Positions 1 to 12,459 of a DNA stretch of 64,000 bases are shown in pieces. Below the pieces are notes generated by a model, which ran no database searches, was not told the DNA's origin, and worked only from the letters and a program-made list of their open reading frames with translations. The stretch comes from Agelaius tricolor (lineage: Eukaryota; Chordata; Aves; Passeriformes; Icteridae), in contig JALJCS010000004.1 of assembly GCA_023055355.1 (NCBI GenBank), positions 15,902,001 through 15,966,000 of the forward strand, given 5' to 3'. Numbering within the stretch: position 1 is the stretch's first letter; the number at the start of each line of letters is the position of its first letter. The position numbers and the translations under genes were made by a program.

Positions 1-2040
1 AAACAGAAAACACTGCAGGGCTGCCCTTTCCACTGAGCTGGGAGCATAGTTGGTATCCTCTGCTTGATCCTGCATGACTTGCCGCTGTACAGCCTTCATT
101 TCCACATTAATTTAAAGCAGTAGGAGAGGCTACTCAAAGTGTGTAGAAATGAAAATCTGCAAGTTTCTCTAATTTTATTTTAAAATTCTCTCTTATATAC
201 TAGAATAACTCAGGTTTTAGCTGAAACCATGCTCAATTCAGCTAGAGTCTTGATAGCAAGGTGGGAATATCAGTGTATGTTCTTTGGTTTTATTATAAAT
301 TTTTATTCCCCCCTTCCCAAGATAAATCTGTCTTAATTTTTTTTTTCATTTCTAAGCCATCAAAGAACATGTTCTGTGCCTCTCAAGTGGACCATTGACA
401 TTCCTTGATTGTTTCAATTGGTGATATTTTACAAGCTTTTACTTCTCCACATAGATCATTGCTAGTTGCTACTTTGGAAATAAAGCATTTTAATAACTGC
501 TGAGATAAGCAGGTGTTGAAGGCAATTTCTATCTACTTTCCAAACCACATTGTTAAGTTCTACCTACAAAACTTATCTGTGCTGTATTTTCACTTCATAT
601 TTACAGTCTTTCACAGAGTTCAGATGACAGTCAGGGTTTTTTGTGATTCCTATTTGGATGTAAAGGTTTTCTATGGAAAAAAAATGTACCTATATTTCAG
701 TATTTTCTCTATAAATTAGAGTAACAAGTGATGTTGGGTTTTTTCCATTTGGAAAAAAGGGCAAATGTAAACAAAAGCATTTAATTTTAACATCAGAATT
801 TTCAGAGATGCAATAGTAGTTAGTGCTGACATTTTAGTCTTTGCATATTCCCCTTCAATATGACAGCCTCTGTATATACAAGAAGTGAGCTCTGAAAAGA
901 AAAGTAGTTACAACATCATTATCAGCTGGCTGGCTGTGCCTGATAGAATTAGGTGCACTTGCAAGACAGGCCCTTTAAAGGACAGGGGAGCAGGGCAAAT
1001 CTTCAACAGACTGGGACTTCTTTGTAGCTAATTCTGAACTTATTTGTGCTCGTGCTGGTCCTGGTTCTCGGTGGTAATGCTGTAACATATTTTGCTTACA
1101 AAGTGAACAGAAATTTCCATACTGAGGCATGTAGCATTTCCAGTAGGGCACCTTGATTAACCTGCTTGATGAGAGGGTTCAGAAGTCCTTGAAATGGGAA
1201 CTAAGGAAAAAAATAGAGACATAATTGTCTCTTGAATTTCAGGAAGACCTGACAATTCCTTACAGTTTAACAAATTAAAAGTTACCTTTTTTTCCATTTT
1301 AGACATCTAAATGTAGCTATTTTAGAGCCTTTCCATATGCAATTTTCTACTTAATAAGAAGACAACAGCACGTGTCAAGAGCATTAATTTGCAAACCAGA
1401 TTGATATATCCCTGGTTTCCTCTTCTTTGATGGGAATGCTGTTAAGAAGCCTGGGCAACTGTTTTGTCGTGGAGCAATGCGTTCAACAGTCAACACACAC
1501 AAGAGAGTCGGGCAAAAATGCAGCATTTCCCCACAAAGGATAAAATCATAAGGCTTAAAGTGGGGAGAACAAAGGATGACAGAAGCATGTGCTTCCAGAA
1601 TTGCCCATGTTATTAGGAACCACACTCCATCTCCATTTTAAGAACAATAGCTTGAAGAGTTTTAGTCACTCATCAGGACATTTCTGTTTGTGACTAGAGT
1701 AATGTTCATGGCTCAGTTCTCTCACTTTTCACTAAATTGCACTGCCAGGATGCTAGATTTCCTGGAGATAAAATACAACAAAAAATACATTTGTTCTGGC
1801 CTACGAGCAGCACAATCTTAGTGAATTAAGTGGGGGGTCACAATTCTGAACAACATTGGGGTAATTTTTGTGACATTAAAATATCTAGATAATGTGAGTC
1901 AAAATTAATACATTCTTTTAATATTTGAAACCCCAGCTTGAATAATTCTGGAAAAATAAACAGACTTTAAAATTGGATAAATCAGCACAATACATTTGCT
2001 ATATTTGCTATGTTTGCTGTATTTTTTTGAAATTCATTTG
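1..2040. other. AT-rich unique sequence, no gene seen
   Basis: No open frame here is longer than about 92 codons, and none resembles a known protein. The sequence is AT-rich with scattered short A and T runs. A small decayed tandem repeat of a roughly 9-10 bp TTTGCTATA-like unit occupies about 1993-2031, just before the A/C-rich tract. No repeat family could be named. It is most likely intergenic or intronic. Confidence 0.5.
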
Positions 2041-2170
2041 AAAAAAGAAAACCAAAAACCACCAAACAACAACAACAAAAAAACCCAAAAACCACCAAAC
2101 CAAACTAAATCAAAAAAATGAAAATAAAATCAAAACCCCAACCACCGAAAGCCAAAAACCCCAGCCCAAA
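2041..2170. repeat. A/C-rich, almost T-free low-complexity tract
   Basis: About 130 bases consist almost entirely of A and C on the plus strand, in irregular units such as CCAAAAA, CAACAA and ACCACCAAAC, with only a handful of T residues. The units are too irregular to be a clean microsatellite. It looks like an old, decayed CA/CCAAA simple repeat. The abrupt strand asymmetry against its flanks is directly visible. Confidence 0.75.
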
Positions 2171-5100
2171 TTATATGTGAGAATAACTTAGAAAAATTAG
2201 TGAAGGACTGACTTCAAAAGCATAACTAGTTTATGTGAAATGCTGTGAATTTCAGATACTTATTGAGGCTGTTTGGTTGGGAAATTGGTCAGAAAATCTT
2301 CCCAGAAACCAAGTTTATCCCAAAACACTTAAAATTTCTGGGCAGGAATTATGGCAGCATGGTGTGATGCTATATTTAATTATCTTAATTTCTCTAAAAT
2401 CATATATGTGAAAATTGATATAATTCCCATAGACTGAAGGAAATTATTTTGAATCACCACCAGAAAATGAAGATAATTCATTACAAAAATCATCTGCACT
2501 CAGAACATCCTGTAACTACATCCTATATCACTAGCTGAGAAGATTTTAAATTACATTCATCACTAATATTCACCACTAGACTGATAAAAAAGTGACTAAA
2601 AAATGGAAGTAATTTTCCAGATGTGTTTGTGTTGTTTGAAAGTACTTACACGCCTGTTGCAGATTCAAGGAAAATTGAACATGACTGTAGAAATGACAGA
2701 TGAACAACCATTTCTTTCTCAGTGAACTCAGATTACTCAGGAGAAATGCACGCTCATTCTTTTGCATTGAGAAAAAAAACGTGTGATCCTTCTCAAGCAT
2801 CACACCAGTTATATCAAATGAAAAGAAGTGGAAGCCCTAAGGCTTTCATACTTATGCTGACAAATAACTTTCATACAATGTTTCAAGTAGGAAGGTACTA
2901 AAATTGATGTTTGGCCAATAACAGATCCTGATTTCCCTGAATATGTAGAAATTAGCAAGGAGAAATCTTAACTTTAACTGCTCTGGGCCAAACAGTGAAA
3001 ACCTGTGTTTATGAAATTTATTTGAAGTCTAAGAGTATATTTTCATGGTGGATTTTCATATACAAACTCGCACCAGCCACAGATGAAGTATGGGATTCAC
3101 CAGATTTGGGTTTTTCAACACCCAAATCTGGAATATTTTCAGCACCCACATTTTTTTCAGTGTGAGTAGTTGGGGTTCCAACACCAAGATGGCACTAATC
3201 TGTGCTTTTTCTCATGACAAAACTCTTTGACACTCTTTTGTAGAAGTGGTCTTTGCTTTCCTTTCTCTCAATTCTTTACATTGCTTAGTGAAAATTACTT
3301 TCTGTATTGGGAAACACAGTAAAGTATAGGTATGAGTGATAGGCATGAGGTGTGTGATAGGCATGAAGATTTTGCATTGTCTGATGATGATCTCATAATT
3401 ACATCTACAAGATCTCCTGGGCTCACAGGCAAATCTGACTGCTGCACATCTTTGTATGTACAAGGTAATTTCCTGAGGCTCTGCAGCAGCACATTTCTGA
3501 GCCATTTGTCTTATGCTCCTCTGCCTTTCACTGCCACTGCAGGCTTGTTATATTTGCCCAGAAATGCATTGCCTGATTACTGATTTTTCTTCAAGATGTG
3601 ATGCTGAGAAATCACCCATTCATCCTAACCATTTGTGCTAGAAGAAGTGTCATTTGAATATTGCAACAACAACAAAAATATCTACTTTTAAAGAACTTTT
3701 TCTGGTGGGGAATCTGTTAGCATACTGGCAAATGCCAGGCCCTTTGGATACAGCCTATTAATACTTTGTCTTAAAGAATTCATCACCACATGTCACTTTT
3801 TAAGTAAGAGAGCAGGAGAAAAATAATTATACTGTTTTCTCAGAGGCCTAATTCTGTGTATCAGAAATACTTTCTACAGCTTTCAATAATCATAATTCCC
3901 TGCTCTGCAATACATGAGACCTTCTAATCCAAAATATTATATTCATGTTTGTTAGCCCTGTCAATTTGTTAAGAAAACTCTGAAATATTTATTATTCCCT
4001 TACAAGATCCTAAATTTCCATTCACAAACAATGTTCAGTAAGATAAATTTGTGCAGTCTCTAGATTTCACTGCCACGAACCACTCCATCACAGTCAGCAC
4101 TCGCTGCTGGAGCAAGCTGACAGGTATCAGGTCTTCTGTCGTTCAATAGCTCTGAAATGACCAGTGTGAATGTGAGGAGGAAGAGTATTCATTCAGAATT
4201 CCAGGAGAATCTTCATCATAAATATTTAGGCTAAATTTTTGACAAGTGGCTTAGTTCGGATCCTGTACTTCCTTTGAATAATGAAAAAGATTATGTGACT
4301 TTTTATGTGACTTTTTTTAAATTTAAATTTGTCATGCTTTCAAGCATTTTTCCCCCTCAGTTTAAATAATTCAGTAAAATGGCAAAGGAACTGAATCATT
4401 TGCTGGTTTATAAAGATAAGCTTAGGAAATTCACTGAATGCACATGAAAATAGGATGGTAAGAATTCTGTAATATCACTTAGCGTTAGCTCCTCAGTGTG
4501 AGAAGTGTGCCAGAAAAGTGATTATTCAGATATCTGACAGATCTGTGCAAAGTGGTGTTTCCAGTTACTCTTCAGGAATATTTCTTGGGATCACAAGTGG
4601 CTTGAGCCCTTGTGCCCCCAATGCACTTTAGGTTTCTTAATCCAATCAAAAAGTCCCATGAGGATGAGCAGCAAATACTGGAGGAGAAGTATTCCATACT
4701 TCTGAATACAGCATCTCAGCAAATTCAGTCACATATTTTTCTGAGTACACATAAGACATTGTTTGTAAGCATCACTGATAATAGAATATGATATTCTCAT
4801 GATGATATAATTGATAATATATTCACAAGCTCTCAAAATCTATTTAAATTGATTCCAAGCTGAGATGAATAAATTTAAAGTTTTGCAGCTGCTCTTGCCA
4901 GAGATCTGCAACACGATTTGTAGGTAAATTAATTATTTCCACAGTCTTCATTTCATTTAATGTGTAATAATAAGGAAGAGAGAGAATAAAAATTACTGAA
5001 GAGATTCATATTGTACCAAAATTTTAGCCTGGGTGTCAAGGAACTCTTTGCTTCTAATGCTCTCTCCTGTAGGGCTACAGTAAGGTAAATCAGTCAAATA

Positions 5101-6671
5101 TCAAAGTTTAGACGAACTGAAAGATATACAAAGAATCCAAAACTTTCTTAAATGTCCTAGGTTAAAACGCCAATTATACCTTTTAAGAAGCAGCAAAATG
5201 CACTATGTACAATATTGAAAAATGGAAATAAGACAAATCAGCCTCAACTCTTGGTGATTTCACACCAGTTCAGTGCCTAAGTCCAGCACATCCTCATTAC
5301 CACTACAGTCTCATTTTGTGGACATTAGCAGCTTAAAGATTCTTGGGTTGCAAAAGAGCTAACATCCAACTGAAGTCAGCATCCTGTGAACATTCAAAGG
5401 CCTGACTTTTAAGCCATGAATAGTTCCTAATGCTCTCTGTTAGGCAAGAATGACCTCAAGAAACAATTCAGAAAATTAAATATAAAAGGAATGAGCTTAC
5501 AGAGGCAAACTCACTGTTAAGATAAAGTGTAGCAGAGGAAAGGTGCTACAGTTGCTCATTAAGTGTAAAAGGACAGCATGCCAGGTTGTGCCATTCGCCC
5601 AACATTTAATGAAATGCCATGATATGATGAAAAACCTTAAGAAGAAATACAGAAACAATGCCATAGTCTTCATATCATTCTTCAGACCTTCAGGAACCTT
5701 CACAACATTTAGGGCAGACTGAAACTCCCATGGGCAACGAAAATGTCACTGTGTGGCCCTCACTAATATAGCATCTCTTCTCTAATGAAGGGAAAATCCA
5801 CAGTTACTGCCACAAGGGGGTAATGGGTCTTGACCTCTACAGTATTCCTGAAGTTGGCACTGAGTTTCACTACGCTGAAATTCATAGCTGAGGTGTATCC
5901 CAGGCTGTGCTTCTTTGGTTTCCATTAAGGATGCAGTGGCCAGGGCTTAACTAATGACTGAGACCTCTTGGAGCATAACAGGAAGGTCATAGCAAGGAGG
6001 AGCTCTCTAGGAGATGTTACGCACAGAGGTGAATGGCTGATCTTTTACAAGTTAATGTATGACACAGAATTGTTATTGAAAATCTGAACTTGTACTAGTA
6101 TCTCATGTTTTAGAAAAGGTACTCCCTAGTTTACTGCTCCCATTGAGATTCTCAAAACTGTGTACCACTTGCTTGCTCCTCTCCCTCCCCATCTTCCTCC
6201 CTTCTACTCCTGAAGATGGCTGGAGAGGTACCAAAAGTGAAAATCATGGGTTGAGAAAATAGCAATTTGTTGGAAACAGCAATGAGGTAAGAAAGTGAAC
6301 AGTGACGGCAACAATATTAACAATAAAAGCACAAGAGAGGGAAATCAGCTTGCTCCAATATGTGATAGCTGAGAACCAGCATCACCCAAATACTCCCTCC
6401 ATCACGTTCAGTTAACCAGCAGGACTCTCCTCTCTCCAGAAGAGACTTCTTTCCTCTTGCCCTCAGCAGTGAGGTGAGGTGGTATATAATAACCTCTGGG
6501 TCCTAGATGTGCCTCCTCCTGATTACTGCGAAAATGAACCCAGACCTGACTGGAATCAAGGCATATTTTGATAGCACAAATGTATTAGGTATCTTGCCCT
6601 TTAATCTTTAATTACCGTAATGACATAAAAAGGAAACTGAACTCAGCTGCTAGATATTTTAGTTCAGCTGG
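2171..6671. other. AT-rich unique sequence, no gene seen
   Basis: There is no long open frame and no recognisable repeat apart from the hairpin at 3100-3131. A small tandem duplication of an 18-bp unit starting GTGATAGGCATGA lies at about 3335-3370. A slightly GC-richer patch at about 5800-6050 was not identified. Open frames here are 97 codons or fewer and look random. Confidence 0.5.
3100..3131. repeat. Perfect 12-bp inverted repeat with 8-nt loop
   Basis: The left arm CCAGATTTGGGT (3100-3111) is the exact reverse complement of the right arm ACCCAAATCTGG (3120-3131). They are separated by eight bases, TTTTCAAC. Pairing stops at the first flanking base on each side. Further CACCCA and CAACACCAA motifs follow within 60 bp, so the hairpin may belong to a small decayed repeat. 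No function can be assigned. Confidence 0.85.
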
Positions 6672-6815
6672 ATTCACAGAATCACAGGATAATTGGGATT
6701 GGAAGGGGCCTGTGGAGATCATCTAATCCAAACCCTCTGATAAAGAAGGTTTGCATAGAGGAGGGTAATCAGGGTTTGTGACCAGGCGGATTTTGAATGT
6801 CTCCAGAAGGAGACT
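6672..6815 (-). mobile_element. CR1 LINE 3' end fragment
   Basis: Read on the plus strand this is the reverse complement of a CR1 3' end. It has a CACAGAATCACAG tail, then a 'ggattggaaggggcctgtgg' type stretch, then ATCATCTAATCCAA, running back into the 3' UTR and the end of ORF2. Only about 140 bp remain, which is the usual 5'-truncated form. CR1 moves by target-primed reverse transcription. This copy has no coding capacity. Family assignment is firm, subfamily unknown. Confidence 0.9.
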
Positions 6816-9671
6816 CTGAGCCAAGTTATCCTGATGAAAATTATTCTCTTTGGAAAGATCCTAAAATAAAAAGTTGCAAAGAATAGATTACATTTTGTCA
6901 TCCAGCTGAATTTTTTCTATAATAATAATAGTAACAACTTCTTTACTAGAAAATGCCATTAAAATGAATGTGTTTCTCTATCCCTCCCTGCTCCCCGTCT
7001 CCTTTGTTTATATTTGCTGTGGTATCAGAAGGCAATGATAACCTTTTTTACTTCTCTTTACAAGCCTGGCATCTACACAACCTGATCTGCGCTGTCTTTG
7101 GAGAAGAGGCATATTCTTGGGGCCTTCTACTGCTTCTCCCTGTAGTAAAGGTTTTTGGACATCACTGATGTTTATCAGGGACAATCCCAACTGGCTGTTT
7201 CCTTGAAGCAGAAACATGTAAGAATCCAAAGCCATCTCCGGGGAAGACTCTAATATTAATTCAAGACATGGAACAGATGGTAAAGAAAAAATTCTGCTAA
7301 CTGAATCACATCATGATCCTGTATGCATTTCACAGCCAAAATTCAATTTCAGCAGAAGTTTTTCTAGGTTCTAGTTTATCACTGGATTTAATTTACATCC
7401 ACTAGTCCACATCCATTAATTTGCATTCTCATGTGAAAGCTCAATTATACTAGGGGGAGCAAAACATAAAACCCTCAAAGGTGATATCCAGCAGATACAT
7501 ATTCAAACTTTTCTTATCTTCATTCATGTTTTTTCTTTTAAAGATACATATTTTATTAGTTCTTTTCCCTGATCAACAATTCTGTCAACTATATACCAAT
7601 GTCCTATTTCTTATTGTTTTCCCTGCATCTTTCCTTCCTCCTTTTCTCCAGACAATGATTTGGCCTTCAGCCACTGACTTTCTGTTTTATTGCAAAGAAA
7701 ATATTTCTATCTACTTGTAACAGTGAGGCTTAATTTCTTCACTATTCCTTTCTTTCCTTCTGCAAAGTGTTGCCACAAGTACTTAAAAAGCTACTCAGAA
7801 TTAATTTCACTTTTTGTGTCCCTCTTGCTGAAACATAAAGGGAAAAAGAAATGTAGTGAAACTCTCTACATTCTAAGGCAGTAAACTCAAGTAGTTACAT
7901 ACTTCTGTCTTTTGGCAATATTCTTCTCAAAAGACATGCAGTCAACAGCTGTCTTGTGTTAACATGTGATGTGCAAGAAAGCGATACTGAGCTGCAAATC
8001 AGGATTTCACAAATAATGCTGTATGTAACTTTAGTCTACCTCATGATATATGATAGACTATTAAATATGTTACATGGCTGAAAAGAAGAAATTGCACTTA
8101 GACTGCCAGAGAGGTTGTAGCTTGTATGGCTAGCGGAAGAGGCTTAAATATGCAGCTGGTTAAAATATTAATAACATCTGATCCTGAGCCTTTGAATGGT
8201 ATTAGGACTACCGTATCAATTCCTCTAAAGGCCACCCAGATGCCTAGTGTCTTCATCCTTTCTTTAAAAATATATTCCTCTTTAATTTAGTTGATACAGC
8301 TGGCATGACTTAGTTTCAGCTGCATGCCTAGAATCAGTGGAAAATGTTCCTGTAATTGGTCAGGAATATTTTGAACTGGATTTGCAAGAAACACGGTAAT
8401 GTCCATGCCACTATGCTCTGCCTCTGAACAATGATGTTCTTGTGGAAGTGATATACTGTCTCTCCATGGCATTTCACTGAGGTAGAGGAGGTGGAACGTC
8501 ACCATCCAGGCTGGCCTTACAGGTCACTGCTGGTGATTGTTTTATAGAGGTGGAGGATGGTTCAAGAGAAGGATCCATAGACTTCCTCTGTCATTACCTG
8601 CCTCCTCAGAGGATGAAGCAGTTGATGATGTAATTTACCTTGCAAAACTGGGACAGGCTGGGCATGTAACATATTCCTAGAAAAATTTCATTACACCTTT
8701 TTAAAATATATATATCACTTTTTATTTCTTTCCCCAGTTACTTTACCAATCTTGAGTAAGGGCACAAGAACAGAAAGGATGCAAAATGTAGCACAGGTGT
8801 TGGGAAGTCATTTAGTTGCCTAAACTTTAAGCTTTTGTTGTTACTCACCTGCTTCTGGGTAAGCAGCATATCAGGATAAAGGCAACTATGAAATGGAAAA
8901 CCAAAGTTCTGGTATACAACAAGTGACCTCCAAGGCAAGAAAAAATACTTAGTGATCTGTATGGTTCCTTCATGTGGCCACGGTATTTTTTTCTCAAAAT
9001 TGCAGGCTAAGCTCAAAAATGAATGTCATCCTGATCTCTCTTATTCAGTGAGAACGTAAATGGAATATACTATGATGGGAAGTCTTCAGCACCTTAATTT
9101 AATTTTTTAAACATTTCTTTACTTTCAGATGGAATTTTCTTTAAAGAGGAAAAATATGAGCTTGCTAACTGCTACAATTAGAGCTACTGCTGCTAAAGCA
9201 TTTATATATAAACTAAGCAAATAAACAGAAAATTGCAACAACCCCCAAGCAGATTAGCACTTCAATTTTATAAAGGCAATAAATCAAATTCACAGAAAGG
9301 ATGCCAGCTTATCTTGAAGAAGCACATTTGTATTTTCCATGAAAATGAAAATACATGAAATCTTCCATGAAGATTCTTGCAGTTTGACATTATTCACTAC
9401 GACTATACACATATGTTTGGTGTTGAAATAAAAACCCAAACTCATATTCAATTTATGGAGAAAATTATATTCCTGACTTAATTTGATATATCTTTTATCA
9501 CAGTTTATTTCAATTTTTTGTTATAATTGAAGAATAAATAAACTGGAGCTTCCTTTATTAATGATTTAAGATCTCAAATTTATTTTGTTTGGTTGGTACA
9601 AGTGATGTTGACAGTTAATATTATTGAATGCAGATAAAATGTAATATTTTTTAAGATGAGTGTGACATTTG
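6816..9671. other. Unique sequence, no gene seen
   Basis: The DNA is mainly AT-rich. A more mixed patch at about 8290-8640 was not identified. Open frames reach about 92 codons without recognisable motifs. No tRNA, tandem array or LTR boundary is visible. Confidence 0.45.
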
Positions 9672-10340
9672 CTTCATCCAGCCTTGATGACCAATACCAG
9701 TGTTAAGGAAACTTCCCTGTTCAACCAGCCAGGAGCCACTTCCATACTTGCACCACCTGAGCTATGCTGAAGCCTCTTTGCACACACCCCACACTCACAC
9801 AGATCAGGTTTCCTACTGGCTTGACCCCATGTTTCCCATGGCAGAATCTCTGATGTCCCAGTTCTTAAAAAAATTAAATTGGTGCAGTAACTAAATAACA
9901 GAAGAGCAGCTTGAGCTGCCCTCTGAGGAGGGATCCTGAACAAAGAAATCCTGAGCTTTTATATCCTTACAGTCAGAAAATATGAATGTCTGGGATTCCT
10001 GGGCTCCTGCAGTGCCTGTGTCCAGTCCTTGTGCCCTTTGCTGTGCCAAGGGTCAACAGTTCCTGACCTTTTGCCTCAGGCTCCCACACAGAGTTTAACC
10101 TGCATCTCCCATTGCAGCTGCACCCCGATCCACCTGCTTAAAATCAGTCACCATGATTATTTAAATACTATCAAGAATGGTCTTGCACTGAAATCAGAAA
10201 GCTTCCTCAGGCCCCATGGACACACATATGCCCAGTGTTTTTTAAGCTCTCTCCAATTTAGTCTTCTTCTGCAAAGGATAAGTTTTCCTTGCTTCAGACT
10301 TTGCCTGTGGTCTGAGGGGCCTGGAATTACTGAAAGTTTT
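9672..10340 (-). mobile_element. Possible decayed LTR retroelement fragment
   Basis: This block is more GC- and C-rich on the plus strand than its surroundings. On the minus strand it has a TATA-like ATATAAAAG (about 9957-9965) followed about 30 bp on by a CTTTGTTCAGGATCC-like segment. That segment resembles the probable LTR at 27679-28127, which shares CCTGAACAA and GAAATCC with matching spacing. A minus-strand open frame of 89 codons (9674-9943) crosses it but has no known domain. The ends are undefined, with no TG/CA termini or target duplication found. It could equally be unrelated unique DNA. Confidence 0.3.
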
Positions 10341-12454
10341 TCTTACTGATAAAGACCAAGTGAGAGAAGATGAATATGCTGGCCTATTTTGTGTTCTTCA
10401 TCACCAGCTCCCCTGCCCCATTCAGCAGCAGGTCCATGTTTTCCCTAGTCTTCCTTTTGCTGTTTATGTACTTGTGAATAACATTTTCTTTCCCTTTGCA
10501 TCCTATGCTTCTTTCATCTTGACCTTGACTTCCCTACCCTCATCTCTACCAGACATGACAGCAGCTCTATAGTCCTCCTGTTGGTGCTTCCACCTATTGT
10601 ACAATTTTTTTATGTCCAAGTTCAATCACAAGCTCTTCACTCGTCCATGTAGACCTCTTGCCACCTTTGCTTAATTTTCTATTTGATGTGATGGACCATT
10701 TTTGAACTTGGAGAAAAAGATCCTTAAATATCAACATCTGAAAGTCTGGTGGTGTTTCAAAAAAAACTGTGTCCATATGAAAAACCAAACCTGATGAGAA
10801 TACTTATGGAGACTGTGGAACAAAAGTGGGGTTACAACATGTGTGTCAGAATTATCCCTTATTATCTTATTATTCATGTTAACAGGTCAGTCCTCACCAC
10901 CAATTGACAAAATGTTATTTTTCATACATTGTTGAGTGTCTTTGGATATTCTAAAAAGCAATTTCCATGGCTTTTTGACTTTTTTAGTAAGAACATTTGG
11001 TAAATTATCCTGAAAGAGTGGTGATATCATAATCTCCTGAAATAAGGAATAACCATTAGTAGGTAAATACTGAGAGTGTCTGTATTAAAAAAAAAAAAAA
11101 AGGAAAGAAAAGTATTTCTCTTTGCTCATTCCAAATACTCATTCTCTTCCATCCCTGTCAGCTAACCCCACTTTTTTATTTTTAATTACAGCAGATGTCA
11201 GCTTATCCAAAACTCTTCATGTTTCAAAGGCATGATGGCTATTTTTGCCAGAGTAATTTTCCTCAAAATTACTGATTGTATGGTTCATAGTATACGCATC
11301 AACTGAAATAAAGGTTTTCTAGTATAAGATTTTCCCTAAAATAATCCCCATTGCAATCTATCTTTCTCCAGATCTGTGTTCCCCACCATTTTCTACATTT
11401 TCCTTCTATACCCTCCCCAAATATTTGAAAGTAAGAATAAATATATTATATTTATGTATTATATTACATATAATACTATGTATTATATATGTAAATTCCA
11501 CATCTGAAATACAAGTTTTTAATGTCTGACATACAAGTCTGGAATCCATACGGACAAGATTTATTGCATGTTGGCCCTGAATGAGGCAGTGAAGAAGGCA
11601 GAAAACTTCAAAAAATTTCTTTAATATGTTTACAGATCATAACATCTGGTTTATGAGAAGTGGCTCTTTTCAGTAACTTTTCAATACCTTTGATGTGTTG
11701 AGATAACTTTTATCTGCCAGTAGATCTGGAACCATCCTCTTTAGGTCTAGGTGTAGTCCCATGTGAAGAGGAGACTTGAGTGCTTTGACCCAGCTCGGGA
11801 TCAAATGAATCGGAAAAGTGTTTATGCAGATCTAGCCCCTGCCTCAAACCTACCATGATCCCTCCATGTCTCCAGCCAAGCCTTCTGCCAGAGAAGGACA
11901 GGGTAGAGGGCTTTTTCTCTACTTCACTTTTGTCCCCTTCTGGGGAAATGTGTTACTTAAGGGAGCTTAATGTCTTTCTTTGAAGCAAGTGCACCAGTTT
12001 ACTTGCGCTATACTAAGCAGATGAATTGAGACTGGCAGATTCATACGAAAATAAAACAGATCCTCTTTCCCTAGGAATTAAGTGAAATACCTTGTCAGGT
12101 CAGCTGAGCAGCTCCTGAAGAATGGACAACCGAGGAGGGGAAAGAGAGAGAGGAAAGTCACTGATAATTCAAGGTTTCAGTCTCTCTGGCAGCTCTGGTG
12201 CCTGAAGCTACATGGTTATCCTTCCAAGAGAAACACATCAGGGCACATTTCTGCAGGACCTCAATCTGATGGTCAGCCAGGAGTACCCAGGGAGCATTTT
12301 GCATGCTGTTCAGTGGCCTAAGGGCAACATAAGAAATGTAACATTGAGTCATTATATTTCCAAATACTGGAAAGGCTGCTAAATCAATCTCTTGGAAATT
12401 ATGAACCATGAGAATTGAAGCTGGCAACACAATTGATTCAGCAATTCTGCCTTA
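10341..12454. other. AT-rich unique sequence with short simple repeats
   Basis: The first 250 bp are pyrimidine-rich on the plus strand. An A run lies at about 11085-11101, and an AT microsatellite-like patch built on TATTATAT units at about 11437-11493. No open frame looks coding. The last few hundred bases before the LTR are more mixed in composition but show no recognisable family. Confidence 0.5.
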
Positions 12455-12459
12455 CTTTG
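12455..12459. repeat. Left target-site duplication of solo LTR (CTTTG)
   Basis: CTTTG lies immediately before the LTR start and is repeated exactly at 13636-13640 after the LTR end. The repeat can be read as six bases (ACTTTG) if the LTR is taken to end one base earlier. Five bases with TG...CA termini is the more standard reading. Confidence 0.85.
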
